Positions 32,037-39,240 of a stretch of DNA of 39,240 nucleotides are shown here, piece after piece. The notes beneath the pieces were generated by a model, which saw only the letters and a program-made list of their open reading frames with translations, was not told the origin of the DNA and did not search any database. Source of the stretch: an uncultured Clostridia bacterium (GTDB taxonomy: Bacteria; Bacillota; Clostridia; UMGS1810); assembly GCA_934454585.1 (NCBI GenBank), contig CAKSFP010000025.1:1-39240 (forward strand), written 5' to 3'. Numbering within the stretch: the first letter of the stretch is position 1; every line of letters begins with the position of its first letter. Made by a program: the position numbers and the translations under genes.

Positions 32037-32759
32037 TCAATCGCCATATGCCTTTCTGTCACAGATAATCGTCACATCCTTGTGAAGTTTAAGCATGGAT
32101 GCCGGCATCTCGGTCGTTATTGCATTTGTCAGGAGAGAGCGCACGGCGTCTCTCTTGTCCTCGCCCGATGCCATAAGGATGATTTTTTTTGCGCGCATTA
32201 TACTGCCTATACCCATAGTAAGCGCACGGCGCGGAACTTCGTCCGCATTTTCAAAGAACCTGGAATTCGCCTCGACGGTACTCTCGGTAAGCTCGGTCAT
32301 GTGCGTGAGCAGATTTAAGTTTTCGCTCGGCTCGTTAAAACCGATGTGCCCATTGCGCCCTATACCGAGAATCTGCAAATCTATACCGCCGCTAAGCTGG
32401 ATCTCGTTCTCGAAACGCTCGCACTCCGCCTCCGGGTCGGCACACATCCCGTCAAGGATATGAGTGTTCTCCGGCTTGATGTTTATGTGCGAGAAGAAAT
32501 TTTCATTCATGAATCTGTGGTAACTCTGCGGATTATCCGCCGCAATCGGGTAATATTCATCGAGATTGAAGGTGCGTATCTGCGAAAAATCCAATATTCC
32601 GTTGGCATTCATCCTCGCAAGTTTTTCATACATTCCGACAGGTGTTGAGCCCGTCGCAAGCCCAAGGATGCATTTCGGATTGGTCTTTATCTCGTCTGCC
32701 ACCATATCCGCAGCAGTGGCTGACATTTCGTTATAATTGCCGCAAAGTATCATTTTCAT
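32037..32759 (-). CDS. nagB: Glucosamine-6-phosphate deaminase
   Basis: 240 aa. LGLATGSTPVGMYEKLAR, TFNLDEYYP, GIGRNGHIGFNEPSENL and LTMGIGSIMRAKKIIL match NagB, including the active-site Asp-Glu and the His of GRNGHIGF. It converts GlcN-6-P to fructose-6-P and ammonia. The short form (about 240 aa) is typical of Gram-positive enzymes, which often lack allosteric control. First gene of nagB-nagA; the divergent AraC-type gene is its probable regulator. Confidence 0.96.
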   Translation of the reverse strand: MKMILCGNYNEMSATAADMVADEIKTNPKCILGLATGSTPVGMYEKLARMNANGILDFSQIRTFNLDEYYPIAADNPQSYHRFMNENFFSHINIKPENTHILDGMCADPEAECERFENEIQLSGGIDLQILGIGRNGHIGFNEPSENLNLLTHMTELTESTVEANSRFFENADEVPRRALTMGIGSIMRAKKIILMASGEDKRDAVRSLLTNAITTEMPASMLKLHKDVTIICDRKAYGD

Positions 32760-32836
32760 TGCAAATCGCTCCTTTTTCTAACGCTGTAAAAAATATTTCT
32801 TCACATATAATGATATACCAACTGCCGCAAAGTGTA

Positions 32837-32898
32837 TTTGCACTATTATAAAATTCTTTTGCATTATTATTGATTTTTCGGGATAATTGTGTTATAAT
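32837..32898 (+). promoter_or_regulatory. AraC-gene promoter with 21-bp-spaced direct repeats
   Basis: TTGATT (32870-32875), 17-nt spacer, TATAAT (32893-32898) drive the regulator gene. Immediately upstream TTTGCACTATTAT (32837-32849) and TTTGCATTATTAT (32858-32870) form a direct repeat with a 21-bp period, two helical turns, the usual form of AraC-family sites. They also lie between the divergent regulator and nagB. Confidence 0.7.
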
Positions 32899-32933
32899 CC
32901 GTATATAAAGATTATCTGTGGGGGTGATTTTTT

Positions 32934-33806
32934 GTGAAATACTTCGGCACACGGTTGAAACATGACATAGTGATAGACCGTCTGTACACAGTGCACTACT
33001 TTGAATATAAAAAGGGGTTTGAATTCACGGGCGAGCGTCACGATTTTTGGGAGTTTGTCTATGCCGACAGAGGCAACCTCACCGTGACGGCAGACGACAA
33101 AAAAATAGTGCTGCGCCAGGGAAATATAATTTTTCACAAACCAAACGAATGGCACAATGTGTCCGCGCCCGACGGAGTGCCGCCGAATGTGGTTATTGTC
33201 ACATTCTCATGCACATCTTCTTCCATGAAATTCTTTGAAAACAAGATGCTCACAGTCGGCCAGGAACAAAAAATGCTCATTTCAAAAATTATTTCGGAAT
33301 ACCTCAATTCTTTCGACACGCCGCTGAATGATTTCTACACAAACAAGCTTGCGCGCAAAAAGCCGAAAAAAATCGGTTCCGAACAGCTCATCGAACTTTA
33401 TATTTGCGAATTGCTTCTGTCGTTTGTGCGCAACGACCCGGCAACGAAACAAAAAAGCACCGTTCACGCCAGGCACGAGGATATACTTCTTGACAATGTG
33501 CTCGCTTACATGGACGAGCACATATCGGAAAGGCTGAGTGTTAATCAAATCTGCTCTCATGTGGGCATGAACAACACCACAGTGGAGAAAATCTTCTCAG
33601 AGCACTTTGGCTGTGGGATAATAGATTACTTCATCCGCATGAAAATTGACCTTGCAAAACGATATCTGCGCGACGAAAACTACACCGTTACACAAATTGC
33701 GGATATGCTGGGATACTCCGGAGTACATTACTTTTCACGGCAGTTTAAGGTAGTGTCGGGTATGACCCCGACAGCGTATGCCGCATCGATAAAGGTGCTA
33801 ATCTGA
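32934..33806 (+). CDS. AraC-family transcriptional regulator
   Basis: 290 aa with a GTG start behind GGGGGTG. The N-terminus (about 10-100) is a cupin-like sensor: GERHDFWEFVYADRGNLTVT and IIFHKPNEWHNVS. The C-terminus (about 198-285) has two helix-turn-helices, LSVNQICSHVGMNNTTVEKI and YTVTQIADMLGYSGVHYFSR, followed by QFKVVSGMTPTAY. It is divergent from nagB-nagA, so it may activate or repress amino-sugar use in response to a sugar. That is inference. It ends inside a perfect palindromic terminator. Confidence 0.92.
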   Translation: MKYFGTRLKHDIVIDRLYTVHYFEYKKGFEFTGERHDFWEFVYADRGNLTVTADDKKIVLRQGNIIFHKPNEWHNVSAPDGVPPNVVIVTFSCTSSSMKFFENKMLTVGQEQKMLISKIISEYLNSFDTPLNDFYTNKLARKKPKKIGSEQLIELYICELLLSFVRNDPATKQKSTVHARHEDILLDNVLAYMDEHISERLSVNQICSHVGMNNTTVEKIFSEHFGCGIIDYFIRMKIDLAKRYLRDENYTVTQIADMLGYSGVHYFSRQFKVVSGMTPTAYAASIKVLI

Positions 33807-33824
33807 TATCAGATTAGCACCTTT
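33791..33824. terminator. Perfect palindromic bidirectional terminator
   Basis: AAAGGTGCTAATCTGAT and its exact complement form a 17-bp palindrome that overlaps the end of the AraC-type gene (stop TGA inside) and lies 12 nt before the end of the UDP-glucose dehydrogenase gene. T-rich tails are on both sides. Confidence 0.85.
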
Positions 33825-33835
33825 ATCATTATTTA

Positions 33836-35068
33836 TTAATCTCTCATAAACAGATCTCTGGTGTAGACCTTATCTTTGACATTGTCCAGACAACCGTCAT
33901 ACCTGTTAGCTATTATCGCGTCGCAACAGTTCTTAAATTCGTCCAGATCACCTATGACCCTGCTGCCGAAGAATGTCTCCCCGGCTTTGAGCGTCGGCTC
34001 ATAAATAACCACTGTCGCGCCCTTGGCTTTGATGCGTTTCATGACTCCCTGGATGGAGCTTTGGCGGAAGTTGTCGCTGTTTGACTTCATGGTGAGCCTG
34101 TACACTCCCACAACAACCTCTTTTTCCTTTGTCTCGTCCCAGCTGTCGTTTGCGCCGTAAGCTCCGGCAATATCGAGTACCCTGTCGGCTATAAAGTCTT
34201 TTCGGGTTCTGTTAGATTCCACAATTGCCTCAATCAGATTCTCGGGCACATCGGCATAGTTTGCAAGCAACTGCTTGGTGTCCTTGGGCAGGCAGTAGCC
34301 GCCGTAACCGAATGACGGATTGTTGTAGTGCGAGCCGATTCTCGGATCAAGGCACACGCCGTCTATAATCTGCCTGGTGTCAAGTCCCTTCATCTCCGCA
34401 TAAGTGTCAAGCTCGTTAAAATATGACACACGCAGAGCAAGATAGGTGTTTGCAAAAAGCTTTACCGCCTCAGCCTCGGTGAATCCCATAAACAGAGTGT
34501 CGATGTTCTCCTTTATTGCCCCCTCGGCGAGCAGTGCCGCGAATTTGTGTGCAGCCTCGACAAGCCTTTTGTCGCTCATGTCCGTGCCGACAATTATCCT
34601 CGACGGATACAGATTATCATAGAGCGCCTTGCTCTCACGCAGAAATTCCGGCGAGAAGATGATGTTCTTGCTGCCCGTTTTTGCGCGGATATGCTCCGTA
34701 TAGCCAACGGGAATGGTCGATTTAATAACCATTATCGCATCGGAGTTGTACTTCATGACAAGCTCTATGACCGCCTCAACGGCAGATGTATCGAAAAAAT
34801 TCTTCTTGCTGTCATAGTTCGTCGGCGCGGCAATAACCACAAATTCAGCGTCCTTGTATGCCTCCTCGGCGTCGAGCGTCGCGGTGAGGTTTAGTTGCTT
34901 TTCCGCAAGATATTTCTCTATGTAATCGTCCTGTATGGGAGATTTTTTGTTGTTGATAAGCTCTACTTTCCCGGGCACTATGTCCACCGCGTAAACGGTG
35001 TTGTGCTGGGAGAGCAGTGTCGCTATGGAAAGTCCCACATAGCCCGTGCCTGCTACCGCAATTTTCAT
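33836..35068 (-). CDS. UDP-glucose 6-dehydrogenase (nucleotide sugar dehydrogenase)
   Basis: 410 aa from the ATG at 35068 (GGAGG 9 nt upstream). The NAD-binding start is MKIAVAGTGYVGLSIATLLS; PTNYDSKKNFFDTSAV and KSTIPVGYTEHIR are typical, and the catalytic cysteine is in FGYGGYCLPKDT. It oxidises UDP-glucose to UDP-glucuronate with two NAD+. It overlaps the upstream epimerase gene by 4 nt (ATGA). Together they give UDP-glucuronate and then probably UDP-galacturonate. The short C-terminal domain with YEPTLKAGETFFGSRVI resembles the Ugd of capsule clusters. Confidence 0.94.
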   Translation of the reverse strand: MKIAVAGTGYVGLSIATLLSQHNTVYAVDIVPGKVELINNKKSPIQDDYIEKYLAEKQLNLTATLDAEEAYKDAEFVVIAAPTNYDSKKNFFDTSAVEAVIELVMKYNSDAIMVIKSTIPVGYTEHIRAKTGSKNIIFSPEFLRESKALYDNLYPSRIIVGTDMSDKRLVEAAHKFAALLAEGAIKENIDTLFMGFTEAEAVKLFANTYLALRVSYFNELDTYAEMKGLDTRQIIDGVCLDPRIGSHYNNPSFGYGGYCLPKDTKQLLANYADVPENLIEAIVESNRTRKDFIADRVLDIAGAYGANDSWDETKEKEVVVGVYRLTMKSNSDNFRQSSIQGVMKRIKAKGATVVIYEPTLKAGETFFGSRVIGDLDEFKNCCDAIIANRYDGCLDNVKDKVYTRDLFMRD

Positions 35069-36084
35069 TTCTGCGCACCTCCGTAAAATGTCCTGTACCA
35101 CTTTGCAAACTCGCCAAGACCCTGTTCAAGAGTCGTGCTCGGCTTAAATCCGAAGTCCTTTATCAGCTCGTCTACATCGGCATAAGTCTGATACACATCG
35201 CCCGGCTGCATTGGCAAAAGTTCCTTCTCTGCCGGTTTGGTGATAATACCCTCTTTCATGAGACATTTTTCCAGCGTCTCCACAAAGTAGAGCAGATTTT
35301 CCGGCTTGTTGTTGCCGATGTTGTACACCTTGTAAGGCGCACCGTCCTCAGTTTCTTCCGGCGCTTTTTTCATGACATTAACAATGCCGGTCACTATGTC
35401 GTCTATGTAGGTGAAGTCACGCTTCATGTCGCCGTAATTGAATATTTGTATCTTATCACCCTTAACAAGCTTGTTTGTAAAGCCGAAGTACGCCATGTCG
35501 GGTCTGCCCATGGGTCCGTACACTGTGAAAAACCGCAGACCGGTCGACGGAATCTTGTACAGTTTTGAATAGGCATGCGCCATGAGTTCGTTTGACTTTT
35601 TGGTCGCGGCATACAGCGAAACAGGGTTGTCCACCTTGTCATCAGTGGAATAGGGTATTTTTTTGTTGGTGCCGTAGACAGATGACGACGATGCGTACAC
35701 AAGGTGCTCCACGGGATAGTGTCTGCACGCCTCAAGAATGTTGAAAAATCCGATGATGTTGCTGTTGATATAAGCCTGCGGATTGGTTATGGAGTATCTC
35801 ACGCCGGCCTGTGCCGCAAGGTTCACGGCTATGTCAAACCCGTTCTCCTCAAACAGCGAATCCACAACCGCCTTGTCGGCAAGGTCCCCCTTTACAAAAG
35901 TGAATTTGTCGTATTTGACCAAAATGTCCAGTCGAGCTTCTTTAAGGCTAACATCGTAATAATCGTTCATATTGTCGAATCCGACAACCGTGTGTCCGGC
36001 ATCGAGCAGTCTTTTGCTCAGAAATGAGCCGATAAAACCGGCGGCGCCGGTCACAAGTATCTTCTTCTGTTCCAACCAAAACAT
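35065..36084 (-). CDS. NAD-dependent epimerase, UDP-glucuronate 4-epimerase-like
   Basis: 339 aa from the ATG at 36084. AGGAG touches this ATG, and a TTG three codons on (36075) is better spaced and may be the real start. An extended SDR: KILVTGAAGFIGSFLSKRLL (Rossmann glycines), GFDNMNDYYDVSLKEARL (a signature of UDP-glucuronate 4-epimerases), Ser-rich YASSSSVYG, and the catalytic Y-x3-K in YAATKKSNEL. FTVYGPMGRPDMAYFGFTNK also fits that group. It would turn the UDP-glucuronate made by the next gene into UDP-galacturonate. Exact substrate not proven. Confidence 0.9.
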   Translation of the reverse strand: MFWLEQKKILVTGAAGFIGSFLSKRLLDAGHTVVGFDNMNDYYDVSLKEARLDILVKYDKFTFVKGDLADKAVVDSLFEENGFDIAVNLAAQAGVRYSITNPQAYINSNIIGFFNILEACRHYPVEHLVYASSSSVYGTNKKIPYSTDDKVDNPVSLYAATKKSNELMAHAYSKLYKIPSTGLRFFTVYGPMGRPDMAYFGFTNKLVKGDKIQIFNYGDMKRDFTYIDDIVTGIVNVMKKAPEETEDGAPYKVYNIGNNKPENLLYFVETLEKCLMKEGIITKPAEKELLPMQPGDVYQTYADVDELIKDFGFKPSTTLEQGLGEFAKWYRTFYGGAQK

Positions 36085-36093
36085 CTCCTAACT

Positions 36094-36828
36094 TTATTTT
36101 ATACCTTTGTATTCACTGCATACTTTTTCATAACTCTCGGTGCTGCCGATATCATAGCGGCTGCCGGGCATCTCCATTGCGTGCACAGCGCTCCGCTGAG
36201 CAAGCCATGCGGCAAAAGATCCGGGCGCATCCGTTCCGCATCCGGATTCTATTCCCCGTGAGATAAGCGCGGCGTCCGCCTTTGTGTAATAATAGAACGG
36301 CGGACAGCACCAGTGCGATTTCGGTTCATCGGGTTTCTCCTCCATGGACAAAACCCTGTCATCGGGAGATATCTCGAGCACACCGCATTTTTTTAGTTTC
36401 TCTGCGTCAGGCTCAAAATAACGCATGATGCACGATGTGCCTTTTTCCCCGGCATAGTCGATAAACTTCGTCAGGCTGAAATCGAGCACATTGTCCCCGG
36501 CAATGACGAAGATGTCATCGTCCACGGCGCATCTGTCCATGGCAAACTTTATGTCGCACACAGCGCCGAGCCGCGTCTCGTTAGTCTCCGTGCCGTCGTC
36601 AACAACGGTTATATTCATTTGCTTTGTCTGCGCCCATTTTTCAAAATGATGCGCGAACCTGTGATTCGAAATCACTATGTATTCGTCAATCTTGCCGCTT
36701 TTGTCCATGTCGTCCGTCAGCCAGTCGAGGATGGTTTTGCCGCCGACTTCGAGCAGCGGTTTCGGAAAATCTTTTGTCAGCGGATAAAGCCGGGTGGCAT
36801 ATCCTGCCGCAAGTATAAGGCATTTCAT
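36094..36828 (-). CDS. Sugar-phosphate nucleotidyltransferase
   Basis: 244 aa from the ATG at 36828, behind AAAGGAG. The N-terminus MKCLILAAGYATRLYPLTKD followed by FPKPLLEVGGKTILDWL is the nucleotidyltransferase signature (G-x-G-T/A-R and K-P-L). VIAGDNVLDFSL contains the metal-binding Asp. It couples a sugar-1-phosphate to NTP. In this operon, after a galacturonokinase-like gene and before UDP-uronate genes, the substrate could be galacturonate-1-phosphate or glucose-1-phosphate; the sequence alone cannot separate these. Confidence 0.88.
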   Translation of the reverse strand: MKCLILAAGYATRLYPLTKDFPKPLLEVGGKTILDWLTDDMDKSGKIDEYIVISNHRFAHHFEKWAQTKQMNITVVDDGTETNETRLGAVCDIKFAMDRCAVDDDIFVIAGDNVLDFSLTKFIDYAGEKGTSCIMRYFEPDAEKLKKCGVLEISPDDRVLSMEEKPDEPKSHWCCPPFYYYTKADAALISRGIESGCGTDAPGSFAAWLAQRSAVHAMEMPGSRYDIGSTESYEKVCSEYKGIK

Positions 36829-36923
36829 GTTTTTTCTCCTTTTTTGTCGGTTTTTGACCAACCGTTGATTGCAGCGTTTCATATTCGATATTTTTCAACA
36901 CTCACTTTGTGAATCACACATCA

Positions 36924-38126
36924 TCAGTCATTTCCGTGACAGCTTTCCTCAATAGGAAGCCTGACTCCGTCCGCGCTTGAGCATATGTGCGCCGAAAATT
37001 TCCCCTCAAGCGACGGAAATTCTCTCAAATATTCCTTCGTAACCTTGGCGATAATATCCTCGGTATAATCCGGGTTGACGAGTGCCATGCAACACCCCTT
37101 GAACCCTGCACCCGAGAATCTGCCGCCGTATATTCCGTCGGTCGCAATCATTATTTCATACAGCTTTTTCAGTTCAGGAGAGCCGGTCTCCCAGTCGTTA
37201 ATGGAGCTTGCTCCGCTCTCGAACGACAGTGCGCCGAATGTCTCCAAATCGCCGTTGCGCCATGCATCAGCGCCTTTTTGCACCCTGTCGAACTCCGTAT
37301 ACCAGTGTCTTGCACGCTTGCGCCATGTCTCGGGGAGTCTGTCGCCGAATTGTTCAAACACCTCTCGCGGAACATCCCGCAGATTCGTCTCGGAGAATTT
37401 TCCGTAATCTATGCCGGCATACGCCTTGAGCGCATATGCGGCACTTCTGCACTCGTCCACACGCATATTAAACTTGCTGCCGGCAAGGTTGCGCTCAACC
37501 CCGGAGAAAAGTATCAGTATGTCATAGGGCTTCATCTTGGGATTGGTTGGGATGAGTTCATAACTGCCGTCCTTTGTGTCGAGATAGAGCAGATGCTCTT
37601 TCCGCGAATACACCTCACACGATTGGTCGAGCCTGCCGCACGACACGCCGACATAGTTGTTCTCTGCGGCAAGGGCGATGTCAATTATCTCCCCGTCCGC
37701 AAGCTTTATGCCGTTCACCGAACACAGAGCAGCCAAAAAGGCTATGATAACCGCCGCCGATGACGAAAGTCCCCCTATAGGCAAGCTGCCCTCTATCACT
37801 CCGCACATTCCATACTCTAGTTTGTGTCGTTTTCCGAGCTCTATTGTTGCTCCGCGCAGGTAATCCGCCCAATCGTTGACTTTTGTCTTTTCCACCTGAG
37901 AAATGTGAAACTGTGCACGCTTATCAAACTGCAGGCTCGTCATCTCTATGACTCCGTTGTGCTTGATTCCGTAGGCAATATGAATACCCCGGTCTATGGC
38001 GAGCCCGGTTATTTTGCCGAGCTGATGATCGCTGTGCGCCCCTATCGGGCATATTCTATACGGACAGAACGCCACGCTGTCCGCCGAACGATTGTATATC
38101 TTTTCAAAAACTTCTTCGCATCTCAT
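36924..38126 (-). CDS. GHMP-family sugar kinase, galacturonokinase-like
   Basis: 400 aa from the ATG at 38126 (AGGAG, 9-nt spacing). The sugar-binding signature is PYRICPIGAHSDHQ (22-35), where galactokinases have GRxNLIGEHTDYN. The P-loop is GGLSSSAAV (118-126), and the third GHMP motif is GGRFSGAGFKGCCMALV. The form PYRICPxGAHxDHQ, with NMRVDECRSAA and the GxCC ending, is close in pattern to plant galacturonokinase as I recall it. It would make galacturonate-1-phosphate (or galactose-1-phosphate if it is a plain galactokinase). It opens the four-gene operon with a promoter at 38166-38194. Confidence 0.82.
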   Translation of the reverse strand: MRCEEVFEKIYNRSADSVAFCPYRICPIGAHSDHQLGKITGLAIDRGIHIAYGIKHNGVIEMTSLQFDKRAQFHISQVEKTKVNDWADYLRGATIELGKRHKLEYGMCGVIEGSLPIGGLSSSAAVIIAFLAALCSVNGIKLADGEIIDIALAAENNYVGVSCGRLDQSCEVYSRKEHLLYLDTKDGSYELIPTNPKMKPYDILILFSGVERNLAGSKFNMRVDECRSAAYALKAYAGIDYGKFSETNLRDVPREVFEQFGDRLPETWRKRARHWYTEFDRVQKGADAWRNGDLETFGALSFESGASSINDWETGSPELKKLYEIMIATDGIYGGRFSGAGFKGCCMALVNPDYTEDIIAKVTKEYLREFPSLEGKFSAHICSSADGVRLPIEESCHGND

Positions 38127-38165
38127 GTAAAAAGCTCCTGCTTGATAAAATTTTGTCACATCATT

Positions 38166-38194
38166 ATTTTACCATAAAACACATCAAATGTAAA
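38166..38194 (-). promoter_or_regulatory. Promoter of the uronate nucleotide-sugar operon
   Basis: On the minus strand TTTACA (38194-38189), 17-nt spacer, TAAAAT (38171-38166), 40 nt before the kinase gene and directly after the tatD stop. Confidence 0.75.
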
Positions 38195-38199
38195 GAGTT

Positions 38200-38955
38200 T
38201 TATTTTATTCTGTACGCCCTCATGGCGTTATCATATGTCTTCCTTGCCACTTCCTCAAAACTCATTTCCTTGATCTCCGCAATCCTGCGTGCAACACACT
38301 CCACAAGCAGAGGATTGTTGCGATGTCCGCGATGCGGATCGGGCGCAAGATACGGGCTGTCCGTCTCTATAAGCAGTCTGTCGATAGGCACGACCGCTGC
38401 CGCCTCGGCAAGCTTGCGCGATTTTTTGAATGTGACGGGCCCGGCAAACGAAATATAGTACCCCATGTCGAGCAGGATTTTTGCACTCTCGGCACTGCCG
38501 GAGTAACAATGGATTATGCCGCTCACATCGCTGTGGCGTCTGAGAATATCTATAGTGTCTCTCATGGCGTCACGCGTGTGGATTGCCACCGGCAAGTCAA
38601 GCTCGGCGCACAGGTCAAGCTGAATGTCAAACCACTTGCGCTGAATTTCCGGCGCGGTGTCGTCGTAGTGATAGTCAAGACCAATCTCGCCTATCGCAAC
38701 CACCTTTTGGCGGCGGCAAATCTCACGCAGTGAGTCAATGTCCTCCAAGGTTATGTCCGCAGTACAGTGCGGATATATCCCGGCGGCGGCATACACAAAG
38801 TCGTATCTGTCTGCCAGGTCAGCTGCGGCAATGCTCGATTCTATGTCTGTGCCGATTTCCACATAGCGCCCCATATTTCTGATATCAGATAACAGTTGTT
38901 CCCTGTCATTGTCGAATTGCACATCATTGAGATGGGCGTGCGTATCAAAAAGCAT
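38200..38955 (-). CDS. TatD family metal-dependent hydrolase (DNase)
   Basis: 251 aa. MLFDTHAHLNDVQFDNDREQ holds the H-x-H metal site; AIGEIGLDYHYDD, PVAIHTRDAMRDTIDIL, IIHCYSGS and LLIETDSPYLAPDPHRG are the TatD blocks with the metal-binding Glu, His and Asp. TatD proteins are Mg-dependent nucleases in DNA repair and degradation. The start at 38955 has AAGGAG. Upstream of it lies the tandem repeat that runs to the window end. Confidence 0.95.
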   Translation of the reverse strand: MLFDTHAHLNDVQFDNDREQLLSDIRNMGRYVEIGTDIESSIAAADLADRYDFVYAAAGIYPHCTADITLEDIDSLREICRRQKVVAIGEIGLDYHYDDTAPEIQRKWFDIQLDLCAELDLPVAIHTRDAMRDTIDILRRHSDVSGIIHCYSGSAESAKILLDMGYYISFAGPVTFKKSRKLAEAAAVVPIDRLLIETDSPYLAPDPHRGHRNNPLLVECVARRIAEIKEMSFEEVARKTYDNAMRAYRIK

Positions 38956-39009
38956 AAAATTTCTCCTTGTTTTCTTGCAAGTTCAATTACTTGAACCCGC
39001 CATAATGTA

Positions 39010-39240
39010 ATTCCGAATAAACGAAAACTGTCCGCAATCATTTTATTAAAAATAATTGTATTCCGAATAAACAAAAGCTGTCCGCAATTATTTTATTAAA
39101 ATAATTATATTCTGAATAAACGAAAGCTGTCCGCAATTATTTTATTAAAATAATTATATTCTCAATAAACGAAAGCTGTCCGCAATTATTTTATTAAAAT
39201 AATTATATTCTCAATAAACGAAAGCTGTCCGCAATTATTT
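39010..39240. repeat. Tandem repeat, 49-50-bp units, running off the window
   Basis: Units start at 39010, 39060, 39110, 39159 and 39208, about 4.7 copies in view. Each has the form ATTCNNAATAAACGAAAGCT, GTCCGCAATTA, then a near-perfect palindrome TTATTTTATTAAAATAATTA. The first two copies differ most; the last two in view are identical, suggesting recent copying at the right side. There are no variable spacers, so this is not a CRISPR array. Confidence 0.93.

Noticed and set aside
36924..38126. Naming the GHMP kinase galK
   Set aside because: The sugar-binding motif is GAHSDHQ rather than the galactokinase GEHTDYN form, and no Leloir genes (galT, galE) accompany it.
39010..39240. CRISPR array
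   Set aside because: Units are contiguous 49-50-bp repeats with no unique spacers and no cas genes nearby.

Overview
This window is a chromosomal segment of a Gram-positive, Clostridia-type bacterium (Bacillota). The evidence is a ctsR-mcsA-mcsB-clpC heat-shock operon with a matching CtsR operator, an Lpl-type ABC sugar transporter, AGGAGG-type ribosome binding sites, near-consensus sigma-A promoters, and a lysine riboswitch in front of dapA. The abundant palindromic intergenic repeats would suit an Oscillospiraceae-like gut organism, but that placement is inference.

Left block (1-9200, all on the minus strand, cut off by the window start): an early/replication module of a prophage or related mobile element. 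Read in its direction of transcription it holds a small HTH protein, a Bro-N antirepressor, a membrane-anchored lytic transglycosylase, a zinc-ribbon mini-protein, an Ala/Pro-rich protein, a DUF2800 nuclease, two small unknown proteins, a DUF2815 ssDNA-binding protein, a family A DNA polymerase, and then three DNA-modification or sulfur genes (Dam-like, PAPS-reductase-like, MT-A70-like). Three G/C homopolymer tracts of 9-10 nt lie in the first codons of genes here, and two of them put a gene out of frame. No integrase, capsid or terminase gene is visible.

Junction (9240-10330): a 23S-IVP-type four-helix-bundle gene with a nonsense codon, flanked by inverted repeats; a tRNA-Leu(UAG); hairpins; and the remnant of a polysaccharide deacetylase. 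Next come a large secreted protein (minus) and a divergent solute-binding lipoprotein plus two permeases (plus).

Centre (16-26 kb): the clpC heat-shock operon; a 1.2-kb gene-free stretch with a cluster of DnaA-box-like sites and several nested palindromic repeats; and the lysine operon dapA-aspartate kinase-lysA, which runs leftward from a lysine riboswitch.

Right (26-39.2 kb): argC-argJ-argB-argD (ornithine/arginine synthesis) on plus; nagB-nagA (amino-sugar catabolism) on minus with a divergent AraC-type regulator; a four-gene minus operon for uronic-acid nucleotide sugars (galacturonokinase-like GHMP kinase, nucleotidyltransferase, UDP-glucuronate-4-epimerase-like enzyme, UDP-glucose dehydrogenase); tatD; and a 49-50-bp tandem repeat running off the window end.
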